From JAZDMK01 sp043800975 (lineage in GTDB: Bacteria; Bacteroidota; Bacteroidia; Bacteroidales; JAHJDW01), in contig JAZDMK010000313.1 in NCBI GenBank assembly GCA_043800975.1, forward strand, positions 1 through 11,895: DNA of 11,895 nucleotides, read 5' to 3'. How positions within the stretch are numbered: the stretch's first letter is position 1; each line of letters opens with the position of its first letter. The notes below the pieces were generated by a model. It saw only the letters and a program-made list of their open reading frames with translations. It was not told the DNA's origin and ran no database searches. The position numbers and the translations under genes were made by a program. Positions 1 through 7,211 of the stretch are shown one piece after another.

Positions 1-788
1 CCAATGAAGCCTGGTTTGATAATTAATGAATCCGTAATTTGTGCCGATGGAGAAATCAATGCATCCTCTTTTTCAAATTCAAGAATACGCTGGTTTGTTT
101 GAACCGTTGCATTTTTATTGCCACAGTCCAGCCACTCTTCAACTGTTTCTGTAGTAAAACGGGTTCCTTTGTTTTTCATGTTTTCCAGTGCGTCGGTCAA
201 CTGAAATTCTCCGTTTACGCGGTAATTATTATCTACCAGAAACTGCAATTCTTTTTTTAATTTTTCTCCTTCGCGGAAATAATAAATTCCAATGATAGCA
301 AGGTTTGAAACGGGCTGTGCAGGTTTTTCAATAAAGTCGGTGATAAATGAATTCTCATCCAGTTTCACAACACCAAACGAAGATGGATCATCCACTTTAT
401 GTACCCAGATGATTCCGTCTTTTTCTTCATCCATATTAAAACTGGCACGAAACAAAGTATCTGCAAACGCAACAACCACTTTCCCCTGCAAAGCATCAGC
501 GGCACACAACACTGCATGGGCTGTTCCCATGGGATCATCCTGATAATGGATGCTTCCTTTCGCGCCAACTCGTTTTGCAATTTCTTTTAACTCGTTTTCA
601 ACCTGTGTTCCAAAATGACCGGTAACAAAGGCAATCTCATCAATTTTTTCTTTTGTAACAGCGGCAATACTTTCTACAAGGCGTTGCACAATTGGCTTTC
701 CGCCCACGGGTAACAGAGGTTTGGGAATCGTAAGCGTATGAGGTCTCATTCGCTTTCCCATGCCTGCCATTGGTATGATGATTTTCAT
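1..788 (-). CDS. sugar-phosphate nucleotidyltransferase (NDP-sugar synthase), C-terminus off the window
   Basis: Reading the minus strand from an ATG at 786-788 gives 262 uninterrupted codons that run off the left edge, so the 3' end is missing. The N-terminus carries the nucleotidyltransferase signature: MAGMGKRMRPHT at residues 7-18, followed by K23-P24. An acidic metal-binding stretch FADT lies near residues 108-111, EKP at 154-156, EFQLTDAL at 194-201 and EEWLDCG at 217-223. This is the RmlA/GlmU-type fold that transfers an NMP from an NTP to a sugar 1-phosphate in the cytoplasm. Residues from about 243 (ISPSAQITDS) look like the start of a left-handed beta-helix, common in this family, so roughly 75 residues are probably missing. 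The specific nucleotide and sugar cannot be read from sequence. It lies 16 bases after dut and is co-directional with the flippase, so one operon for surface polysaccharide or nucleotide-sugar supply is likely. Family confidence is high, substrate unknown. Confidence 0.9.
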   Translation of the reverse strand, partial: MKIIIPMAGMGKRMRPHTLTIPKPLLPVGGKPIVQRLVESIAAVTKEKIDEIAFVTGHFGTQVENELKEIAKRVGAKGSIHYQDDPMGTAHAVLCAADALQGKVVVAFADTLFRASFNMDEEKDGIIWVHKVDDPSSFGVVKLDENSFITDFIEKPAQPVSNLAIIGIYYFREGEKLKKELQFLVDNNYRVNGEFQLTDALENMKNKGTRFTTETVEEWLDCGNKNATVQTNQRILEFEKEDALISPSAQITDSLIIKPGFI

Positions 789-804
789 AATTCCGTTTTT
801 AAAA

Positions 805-1239
805 TTATTTTACTCCTGTATGTCCGAAACCACCCGCGCCTCTTTCAGATTCAGTAAGGATTTCCACATTTTCCCATTCTGCATTTTCGTGTTTGGCAAT
901 AATCATTTGTGCCACTCTTTCGCCATCTTCAACAATAACCGTTTCAGAAGAAAGGTTTATTAAAATCACTTTAATTTCTCCGCGATAGTCTGCATCAATG
1001 GTTCCCGGTGTGTTTAAGACGGTTAGTCCTTTTTTAAATGCCAGCCCGCTTCGGGGACGCACCTGCGCTTCATAACCAACCGGTAACTCGATAAAAAGTC
1101 CGGTAGGAATTAATGTTCTTCCCAGTGATTTTAATTCCACAGGAACATCCAGATTGGCACGCAGATCCATGCCTGCAGATGCAGGTGTTTCGTATGCAGG
1201 AAGTGCATGTTTTGATTTATTTACAATTTTAACTTTCAT
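805..1239 (-). CDS. dut: deoxyuridine 5'-triphosphate nucleotidohydrolase (dUTPase)
   Basis: A 144-residue protein of normal length for the trimeric dUTPase family, which hydrolyses dUTP to dUMP and pyrophosphate. This keeps uracil out of DNA and supplies dUMP for thymidylate synthesis. All five conserved motifs are visible in order: AGMDLRA (22-28), RPRSGLA (61-67), NTPGTIDADYRGEIKV (76-91, with the catalytic Asp expected at D82 and Tyr at Y85), GERVAQMI (106-113) and the glycine-rich RGAGGFGHTG (133-142, with the nucleobase-stacking Phe138). The enzyme therefore looks complete and active. The ATG at 1237-1239 gives the normal N-terminus. The gene lies 24 bases after the flippase stop and 16 bases before the nucleotidyltransferase, all on the minus strand. 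A TAACTTTG promoter-like octamer sits in the upstream gap, so it may also be transcribed independently of the flippase. Confidence 0.97.
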   Translation of the reverse strand: MKVKIVNKSKHALPAYETPASAGMDLRANLDVPVELKSLGRTLIPTGLFIELPVGYEAQVRPRSGLAFKKGLTVLNTPGTIDADYRGEIKVILINLSSETVIVEDGERVAQMIIAKHENAEWENVEILTESERGAGGFGHTGVK

Positions 1240-1250
1240 AGTCTCTTGTG

Positions 1251-1258
1251 CAAAGTTA
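1251..1258 (-). promoter_or_regulatory. putative Bacteroidota -7 element ahead of dut
   Basis: The minus strand reads TAACTTTG, an exact match to TAnnTTTG, the known -7 consensus of the Bacteroidota primary sigma factor. It ends 11 bases before the dut ATG, so transcription would begin about 4-7 bases before the start codon. No TTG/TTTG -33 element is seen at the expected spacing of about 19 bases, where the flippase 3' end lies. The call therefore rests on one octamer and its position in the gap between two genes. Confidence 0.4.
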
Positions 1259-1263
1259 ATTTA

Positions 1264-2778
1264 TTAATGAATATCTTCATTTGCCCCGTTACTTCCCTTA
1301 AACATTCCGCCTATCCGACGCAGCGAAATTTTCTCGATAACCATGATTACAGTAACGAATACAAGCATCAGTAAAGTATTGATCACAAATGTAAGGTTCT
1401 TTTCTACGAAAGGAATCTCAATGCTGGCAATGTAAATCGCAACTGCAAGCACAATGTAGAATAACATTCTGAAAACAGGATAGGGAACGGGAAATTTCTT
1501 CTGACCCCAGATAAATGATGCGATTGTCATGATGCCGTAACAAATCAGGGTAACCCATGCCGAACCCATATATCCGAAAATCGGAATCCACCAAATATTC
1601 AGCCCAAGTGTTATGATTGCACCCGCAACCGAAAGATAGGCGCCGAATTTCGTTTCTCCTGTTAGCTTGTACCAGATCGAAAGATTAAAGAAAATACCGA
1701 GCAGCATGTTTGCTAATAGCAGAACCGGCACTACTTTCATCCCTTCATAGAAATCACTGCCCACAAAATATTTTACAATGTCGATATACAATACAACGGT
1801 TAAGAAAATGAAAAGACAAATGATGATAAAGTATTTCATCACATCGGCATACAGTTGCTTCGCATCTTTTTCTTTCGACTGTGCAAAGAAGAAAGGCTCG
1901 GATGCGAAGCGAAATGCCTGAATAAAAATCGCCATGATAATGGACACTTTGTAACAAGCTCCGAATATTCCCAGTTCGCGCATGGCAATGTCTTCAGGCA
2001 TCAAATATTTTATCAATACTCGACTCATGGTTTCATTGATACTTCCGGCAAGACCGATGATGATCAGTGGCCAGCCATAACTGAACATGGTTCTCCAAAG
2101 CTTCCCGTCGAAGCGATACTTCACGCTGAAATATTCCGGGATCAGCAATAGGAATGTGGCTACACTCGCAATCAGGTTCGCAATAAAAATATACCCGATT
2201 CCAAGAGATGGGTCGTATATCTTCGCCACAAATTCCTGCACGGCCGGACTTCCTTCCTTCATCAGATAAGGGCAGAGAACAATAAAGAATATGTTGAGGA
2301 CAATGTTGATTCCAATGTTGATCAATTTGACAACCGCAAAGCGCTTGGCTTTATTCTCCGCACGCAGTTTTGCAAAAGGAATCGCAGTTACTGCATCCAG
2401 CGCAACAATCAGGGAAAACCAAATGATGTATTCGCTGTGATTAGGATATTCCAATACTGTCGCAATGGGCTGTGCAAAAATCCAGACTGCACCAATGAAA
2501 ATCGCAGATGTAAATAACAATGAAATATTGGCCGTAGAAAAAACTTTGTTCTTGTCCTCCTCCAGATTGGAATAGCGGAAATAAGCCGTTTCCATTCCAT
2601 AAGTGAGAATCACGATAAGAAAAACCACATAGGCATACATTTCGGTGACAGTTCCGTATTGGTCTGCCATGAAATAGCGCGTATGCAAGGGTACCAGCAG
2701 GTAATTCAGCAATCGACCGAGAATGCTGCTTATACCGTAGATGGCTGTTTGCCCTGCCAGTTTTTTAATGGGGTTCAA
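1264..2778 (-). CDS. oligosaccharide flippase / polysaccharide biosynthesis membrane protein (MATE-Wzx-like, MVF superfamily)
   Basis: A highly hydrophobic protein of about 504 residues with roughly 12-14 predicted membrane segments, as usual for lipid-linked oligosaccharide flippases of the MATE/MOP superfamily. These move undecaprenyl-linked sugars across the inner membrane during O-antigen, capsule or exopolysaccharide assembly. The N-terminal signature is KKLAGQTAIYG followed by GRLLNYLLVPLHTR and a YGTVTEMYAY segment, which I recognise from the conserved Bacteroidota flippase family. The start is uncertain because no ATG precedes the first membrane segment. TTG at 2776-2778 gives MNPIKKLAGQ, the usual family start. 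TTG at 2794-2796 would add six residues but overlaps a promoter-like octamer. The gene ends with a double stop (TAATAA). It heads a minus-strand cluster with dut and the nucleotidyltransferase. The transported sugar is not readable. Confidence 0.9.
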   Translation of the reverse strand: MNPIKKLAGQTAIYGISSILGRLLNYLLVPLHTRYFMADQYGTVTEMYAYVVFLIVILTYGMETAYFRYSNLEEDKNKVFSTANISLLFTSAIFIGAVWIFAQPIATVLEYPNHSEYIIWFSLIVALDAVTAIPFAKLRAENKAKRFAVVKLINIGINIVLNIFFIVLCPYLMKEGSPAVQEFVAKIYDPSLGIGYIFIANLIASVATFLLLIPEYFSVKYRFDGKLWRTMFSYGWPLIIIGLAGSINETMSRVLIKYLMPEDIAMRELGIFGACYKVSIIMAIFIQAFRFASEPFFFAQSKEKDAKQLYADVMKYFIIICLFIFLTVVLYIDIVKYFVGSDFYEGMKVVPVLLLANMLLGIFFNLSIWYKLTGETKFGAYLSVAGAIITLGLNIWWIPIFGYMGSAWVTLICYGIMTIASFIWGQKKFPVPYPVFRMLFYIVLAVAIYIASIEIPFVEKNLTFVINTLLMLVFVTVIMVIEKISLRRIGGMFKGSNGANEDIH

Positions 2779-2793
2779 TTCCTGTGTTTTGCG

Positions 2794-2801
2794 CAAAAGT
2801 A
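2794..2801 (-). promoter_or_regulatory. putative Bacteroidota -7 element for the flippase-dut-nucleotidyltransferase cluster
   Basis: The minus strand reads TACTTTTG (TAnnTTTG consensus), ending 15 bases before the preferred TTG start at 2778. Transcription would begin around 2787-2790, which is inside the coding sequence if the alternative TTG at 2796 were used. That is one reason for preferring 2778. No convincing TTG -33 element lies 17-23 bases upstream. The octamer is part of a 10-base inverted repeat shared with the divergent queA promoter. Confidence 0.45.
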
Positions 2802-2861
2802 ACGGAAATTCTTCCTTTTTTATATGTGTTTAACGATATTTAACCAACAGAGAAATGAACA

Positions 2862-2891
2862 TTGAGGGTGACAGAAAATCATTTACTTTTG
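2862..2891 (+). promoter_or_regulatory. Bacteroidota-type promoter of queA (TTG - 19 bases - TACTTTTG)
   Basis: TTG at 2862-2864 (in context ATTG), a 19-base spacer, and TACTTTTG at 2884-2891 match both elements and the spacing of the known Bacteroidota promoter consensus TTTG-N19-TAnnTTTG. This is the best promoter in the window. The octamer ends only seven bases before the queA ATG at 2899, so the predicted transcription start lies within a few bases of the start codon and the mRNA should be leaderless or nearly so. Confidence 0.65.
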
Positions 2892-2898
2892 CTTTACC

Positions 2899-4104
2899 AT
2901 GCAAAAGCCGTCCGAAATATCTTTACAGAATTTTAATTACGAACTTCCCGGTGAAAAAATTGCACTCACTCCTGCTCCAAATCGTGATGCATCAAAACTT
3001 CTGGTTTGCAAAAATAATTCGGTTGAACACCGCATGTTTCGCGACATTCCCGATTATCTTCCTTCACAGTCGCTGATCGTTTTCAATAATACCCGCGTTA
3101 TTAATGCACGACTGCTTTTTAAAAAAGAGACGGGTGCAGAAATAGAAATATTTTTACTGGAACCGTATAACCATACTTCTGAGCAGGCTTTTGCATCCAA
3201 AAAATCTGTCGTGTGGAAATGCCTGGTAGGCAACGCACGCAAGTGGCGGGAAGTAATGCTGGAAATGCAAATGCACGACTTTGTTCTTCAGGCCCGACTT
3301 CTTGAAAAGAAGAATGCAGATTTTATCATTGAATTTTCATGGTCGCCCGAAGAAAAAACATTTTTGGAAATTATTTCTCATGCAGGTAATATCCCGCTGC
3401 CTCCTTATATTCATCGCAAAGCAGAAGCAGAGGATCAAATTCGCTATCAAACGATCTATGCAAAGCAGGAAGGATCGGTGGCTGCACCCACAGCCGGGCT
3501 GCACTTCAGTGAAAAAATAATGCAGTCGTTACAAGAAAAAGAAATTGAAGAGGCATATCTGACGCTGCATGTTGGCGCCGGAACTTTTCTTCCGGTGAAA
3601 GATGATAACGTGACGGATCATACAATGCACACCGAGAAATTTTCTGTTTCGCTTTCCTTTCTTGAAAAATTAATTCAGGACGAAAATAATATCACAGCCG
3701 TTGGAACCACTTCGCTACGCACACTGGAAAGCCTTTACTGGCTGGGTGTTCAAATAGCAGACAAAAAACAGAATGATGCAAATTTTTTGGTGGAACAGTG
3801 GGAACCGTATCAGAAAGAATCTTCACTAACTTATAAAGAGGCTATTGAAATTCTGATTTCCTACGCAAAGGAAAATCAGATTGAAGTTCTGCATGCAGCC
3901 ACGCGCCTGATGATTGTTCCGGGATATAATGTACGCAGTGCAAATTTTCTGGTTACCAATTTTCATCAGCCGAAAAGTACATTGCTTTTATTGCTCGCTG
4001 CCTTTGCAGGAAATATCTGGAAAGATGCTTACAGGCAAGCGTTAGAAAAAGATTATCGTTTTCTGAGTTACGGAGATTGCTGTTTGTTTGAAAAACAATC
4101 CTGA
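2899..4104 (+). CDS. queA: S-adenosylmethionine:tRNA ribosyltransferase-isomerase (queuosine biosynthesis, QueA family)
   Basis: This 401-residue protein belongs to the QueA family, which transfers and isomerises the ribose of S-adenosylmethionine onto preQ1 in the tRNA anticodon to give epoxyqueuosine. Family motifs appear in order: FNNTRVINARL (62-72), IPLPPYIHR (165-173), GSVAAPTAGLHFSEKI (192-207), LTLHVGAGTF (221-230), AVGTTSLRTLES (267-278), TNFHQPKSTLLLLLAAFAG (353-371) and YRFLSYGDCCLF (386-397). It is longer than the roughly 350 residues of the E. coli enzyme, with extra sequence near 90-105 and 285-312. It may be the longer Bacteroidota paralogue, so a second shorter queA elsewhere in the genome is possible. 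The ATG at 2899 is the only in-frame start that retains the conserved N-terminal NFNYELP segment. The gene stands alone and converges on the permease pair. Confidence 0.93.
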   Translation: MQKPSEISLQNFNYELPGEKIALTPAPNRDASKLLVCKNNSVEHRMFRDIPDYLPSQSLIVFNNTRVINARLLFKKETGAEIEIFLLEPYNHTSEQAFASKKSVVWKCLVGNARKWREVMLEMQMHDFVLQARLLEKKNADFIIEFSWSPEEKTFLEIISHAGNIPLPPYIHRKAEAEDQIRYQTIYAKQEGSVAAPTAGLHFSEKIMQSLQEKEIEEAYLTLHVGAGTFLPVKDDNVTDHTMHTEKFSVSLSFLEKLIQDENNITAVGTTSLRTLESLYWLGVQIADKKQNDANFLVEQWEPYQKESSLTYKEAIEILISYAKENQIEVLHAATRLMIVPGYNVRSANFLVTNFHQPKSTLLLLLAAFAGNIWKDAYRQALEKDYRFLSYGDCCLFEKQS

Positions 4105-4105
4105 A

Positions 4106-5545
4106 TTATTTCTTCGCATTCCTTTTCCAGAGAAAATACACCGGAATTCCTGTCAGCACAATAATCAATCCCGGCCAGGTATAATCCTGTTTGTAGATCA
4201 GTAAATCGACCATGATGAATGTGGCGCAAATGATATAGATGGCAGGTATGACAGGATAGCCAAAAGCTTTATACGGTCGTTCTGCATCCGGCCGTTTTAC
4301 ACGAAGAATGAAAACGCCGATGATGGTCATCACATAAAAAATAAGTACGGCAAAAACTACATAGTCGAGCAACTGACCATAAGATCCGGAAAGGCAAAGC
4401 AGCGAAGCCCATACAGTCTGCACCACCAAAGCCGCACCCGGAACACCGCGTTTGTTGAGCTTTCCAGCCTGTTTAAAAAACAATCCGTCATCGGCCATGC
4501 TGTAATAAACCCGTGCGCCGGATAAAATAATTCCGTTGTTGCAACCAAAAGTAGAGATCATGATAAACACCGCCATGATGATGGCCCCGCCTGCTCCGAA
4601 TATGGTTTCCAGCGCGGCCGATCCGAGTCGCTGATTCGTTGCATACTGAATGCCTCGCTCTGCAACCGTGATTCCTTCAGGGGTTCCGCGCAGCGGCAAC
4701 AAATATAAATACACCAGATTGGCGAGCAGATAAATCACCGTAACCGTCAGTGTTCCGAGAAAAAGACTCATGGGAATATTACGTTTCGGATTCACAATTT
4801 CACCGCCGGTAAAGGTCACATTGTTCCATGCATCCGATGTGAAGAGGGTGCCCACCATGGCCGTACCGATCATAAGAACCAAAGGGAACCCGGAGATGGG
4901 AAGAATTTGTTTTTCACTGATGGTTTGTGAATCCCAGAAAACGGATGAATTAATTTCCCAGGCACCGGTCGTTCCTGCAACGATAAAACCCACGATGATC
5001 AAGCCCGCCAGCCCGATCACTTTGGTGGATGTAAAAAAATTCTGAATCCACTTTCCGGTCTTAATGCCACGTGTATTCATCCATGTGAGAAGTGCAATTG
5101 AAAAAATAGCGATGAGATGAACACTGGATATTTTTGTAAAACCTAAATCAAGAAAAACATTGTCTTCTGAAATCCACGGTATCAGTACGCCTGAGTACTT
5201 TGCAAAAGCCATGGCAACTGCGGCGATGGTCCCGGTTTGAATCACAAGAAACAAAGTCCAGCCGTATAAAAATCCAAACATCGGATTGTAGGCTTCACGC
5301 AGATACACATATTGACCGCCGGCTTTGGGCATCATACCCGCGAGTTCGCCATAACTCAATGCAGCAAATAAAGTGAGTATTCCCGTGACAATCCATGTAA
5401 CCATCAACCAGCCTGGCGAACCAACTGATCTAGCAACATCACAACTAACGATAAAAATACCCGAGCCGATCATCGAACCCACAACGATGGCAGTGGAATC
5501 GAAAAGCTTTAAACTTTTTTTAAATCCGGCAGAAGTACTTTCCAA
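4106..5545 (-). CDS. APC-superfamily amino-acid permease, LAT-like
   Basis: A 479-residue polytopic membrane protein with about 12 hydrophobic segments, the usual length for the amino acid-polyamine-organocation superfamily. The substrate-binding unwound helix 1 is marked by VVGSMIGSGIFI (21-32), followed by GELAGMMPKAGGQYVYLREA (66-85), close to the classical loop consensus. The helix 6 region, SDAWNNVTFTGGEIVNPKRN (237-256), resembles the LAT/SLC7A5-type signature more than the CAT type of its neighbour. It probably takes up or exchanges amino acids; the substrate cannot be assigned. The start is TTG at 5543-5545: the upstream gene's stop lies nine bases before it and there is no in-frame ATG until residue 25, inside helix 1. 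This suggests translational coupling to the upstream permease. Its stop codon lies one base from the queA stop on the opposite strand. Confidence 0.9.
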   Translation of the reverse strand: MESTSAGFKKSLKLFDSTAIVVGSMIGSGIFIVSCDVARSVGSPGWLMVTWIVTGILTLFAALSYGELAGMMPKAGGQYVYLREAYNPMFGFLYGWTLFLVIQTGTIAAVAMAFAKYSGVLIPWISEDNVFLDLGFTKISSVHLIAIFSIALLTWMNTRGIKTGKWIQNFFTSTKVIGLAGLIIVGFIVAGTTGAWEINSSVFWDSQTISEKQILPISGFPLVLMIGTAMVGTLFTSDAWNNVTFTGGEIVNPKRNIPMSLFLGTLTVTVIYLLANLVYLYLLPLRGTPEGITVAERGIQYATNQRLGSAALETIFGAGGAIIMAVFIMISTFGCNNGIILSGARVYYSMADDGLFFKQAGKLNKRGVPGAALVVQTVWASLLCLSGSYGQLLDYVVFAVLIFYVMTIIGVFILRVKRPDAERPYKAFGYPVIPAIYIICATFIMVDLLIYKQDYTWPGLIIVLTGIPVYFLWKRNAKK

Positions 5546-5554
5546 AACAAGATT

Positions 5555-7027
5555 TTATTTATCCTTATTCAATTTACTTTTTCGAATACTATAGGCGAAG
5601 TAAATGATAAACCCGATTGCCATCCATGCAAGAAGTCGTGACCAGTTCGCCCATCCAAGCCCATAAACCATAGCTCCGCAAACAATAACGCCAAGAATAG
5701 GAACAACTGGTACAAATGGAGTTTTAAATTGTCGTGGAATTTCAGGATTCGTTTTTCTCATGACCAAAACTCCGATGCAAACTAAAATGAAAGCGAACAA
5801 TGTCCCTATGCTGGTCATATCGCCCACAATATCCTGTGGTACGAAAGATGCAAAAATCCCAACAAAGACAAAGAAAATAAGATTGGACTTGTAAGGCGTT
5901 CTGAATTTTGGGTGAATGTCTGAAAACATTTTAGGGACAAGGCCATCGCGACTCATGGAATAGAATACACGAGATTGTCCATACAACATGACAAGAATAA
6001 CCGAAGAGAATCCTGCAAGAATTGCGACGGTTACAAGCTTTCCAAGCCAGCTATAGCCTGTCATATATGTTTGAATGGCATAGGTAACAGAAGCTTCCTT
6101 TCCCTGCGTTCTGAAATCCTCCACACTGGCAACACCGGTTAATACATAAGCAAACAAAATATACAAAATGGTGCAAATAGCCAGAGAGCCGAGTATTCCA
6201 ATAGGCAATGCTTTTTTTGGATTTTTTGTTTCCTGAGCTGCCGTTGATACGGCATCAAATCCAATGAAAGCAAAAAAGACAACTCCGGCAGCACCCAATA
6301 TTCCTAATATTCCGCCATAGTTGTGGGGTACGCCCTGAGCATCAACAAACGTAGTTGCTTCAGGAATAAAAGGTGTATGATTTGCCTGATTGATAAACGA
6401 CCATCCAAAAGCAATAAAAAGAATAACGATTGCCACTTTAGTAATTACAATAATATTGTTTACCATTGATGACTCTCTGGATCCTCTGATTAAAAGCAAG
6501 GATAATAAGAATACAATAAACAGAGCCGGAATATTCATGATGCCATGGCTTCCGGCCGCACCTACCTCAAAGGGCGAATGGCAGAACTCGTAGGGAATTT
6601 GAAAATCGAAATAGCTGAGCAGTTTATTCAGATACTCACTCCAGGCAATACTTACCGTTGCTGCACCTAACGCATATTCAAGCACCAGATCCCAACCGAT
6701 AATCCATGCCATCATTTCGCCCATGGTAGCATAGGAATAAGTATAGGCACTTCCTGAAATAGGAATCATTGATGCAAATTCAGCATAACACAATCCTGCA
6801 AGTGCACAGCCAATTCCGGCGATAATGAATCCGATTGTTACGGAAGGGCCTGCATTATTTGCAGCAGCAGCAGCCGTTCTGACAAATAAACCCGCACCGA
6901 TGATGGCTCCGATTCCTAGCGTAATTAAACTAAATGCGGTTAATGTTATTTTCAATCCTTTCCCATCATCGGCCGTTTCAGCCATAAGGAGATGGATCGA
7001 TTTTCTTCTTGTTAAGCGATTCGCCAT
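5555..7027 (-). CDS. APC-superfamily amino-acid permease, cationic amino-acid transporter (CAT)-like
   Basis: A 490-residue membrane transporter with about 12-14 membrane segments. The helix 1 motif GIGAIIGAGLFVRTAA (38-53), AEFASMIPISGSAYTYSYAT (82-101), GWDLVLEY (111-118) and the helix 6 signature FAFIGFDAVSTAAQETKNPK (252-271) are hallmarks of the CAT subfamily of APC transporters. Despite the family name, bacterial members carry various amino acids, so the substrate remains open. The basic N-terminal RRKS (7-10) before the membrane domain is usual and supports the ATG at 7025-7027; a second Met at residue 15 is less likely. It is the first gene of a two-permease operon, nine bases ahead of the LAT-like gene. 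It diverges from xdhC, with a TAAATTTG promoter-like element 50 bases upstream and a weak AGG ribosome-binding site. Confidence 0.93.
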   Translation of the reverse strand: MANRLTRRKSIHLLMAETADDGKGLKITLTAFSLITLGIGAIIGAGLFVRTAAAAANNAGPSVTIGFIIAGIGCALAGLCYAEFASMIPISGSAYTYSYATMGEMMAWIIGWDLVLEYALGAATVSIAWSEYLNKLLSYFDFQIPYEFCHSPFEVGAAGSHGIMNIPALFIVFLLSLLLIRGSRESSMVNNIIVITKVAIVILFIAFGWSFINQANHTPFIPEATTFVDAQGVPHNYGGILGILGAAGVVFFAFIGFDAVSTAAQETKNPKKALPIGILGSLAICTILYILFAYVLTGVASVEDFRTQGKEASVTYAIQTYMTGYSWLGKLVTVAILAGFSSVILVMLYGQSRVFYSMSRDGLVPKMFSDIHPKFRTPYKSNLIFFVFVGIFASFVPQDIVGDMTSIGTLFAFILVCIGVLVMRKTNPEIPRQFKTPFVPVVPILGVIVCGAMVYGLGWANWSRLLAWMAIGFIIYFAYSIRKSKLNKDK

Positions 7028-7077
7028 TTTATTACCTGTTAATTTGTTTTCAATAGCTTTTGTGAGAATTAAAGAGT

Positions 7078-7085
7078 CAAATTTA
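7078..7085 (-). promoter_or_regulatory. putative -7 promoter element for the permease operon
   Basis: The minus strand reads TAAATTTG, matching TAnnTTTG, with 50 bases between its end and the permease ATG. A long A/T-rich tract lies further upstream (about 7100-7130). No TTG -33 element is found at 19-base spacing, although a T-rich tract lies there. This predicts a 5' leader of about 44 bases, the longest of the five promoter calls in the window. Confidence 0.45.
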
Positions 7086-7184
7086 GAAAATCTGTGGATT
7101 TAAAAGAAAAAAAATAAAAAAGTTAAATAACTGGGTGGTTGTCATAATGTAAAATGAAAAACATCACTTAATCCGGCGATTGTG

Positions 7185-7192
7185 TATTTTTG
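7185..7192 (+). promoter_or_regulatory. putative -7 promoter element for the xdh operon
   Basis: TATTTTTG matches TAnnTTTG and lies 19 bases before the ATG at 7212, so transcription would start near 7196-7199. This excludes the in-frame ATG at 7182, which lies upstream of the element. No clear -33 TTG is seen at the expected position. The element is about 100 bases from the divergent permease promoter, so a regulator binding between them could control both operons, but no operator palindrome was recognised. Confidence 0.45.
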
Positions 7193-7211
7193 CATATCTA
7201 CGATTCAAATT

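Noticed and set aside
292..590. Open frames on both strands inside the partial nucleotidyltransferase
   Set aside because: The minus-strand frame from 788 to 1 encodes a clear nucleotidyltransferase through this whole region; the others are out of frame with it.
4106..7027. Two permeases as a recent tandem duplication
   Set aside because: Both are APC transporters, but their helix 1 and helix 6 signatures belong to different subfamilies (LAT-like and CAT-like), so they are distant paralogues and not a recent local copy.
7182..7211. In-frame upstream ATG extending XdhC by ten residues
   Set aside because: The extra residues do not resemble the family, and the ATG lies upstream of the TATTTTTG promoter element at 7185-7192; the ATG at 7212 gives a normal XdhC N-terminus.
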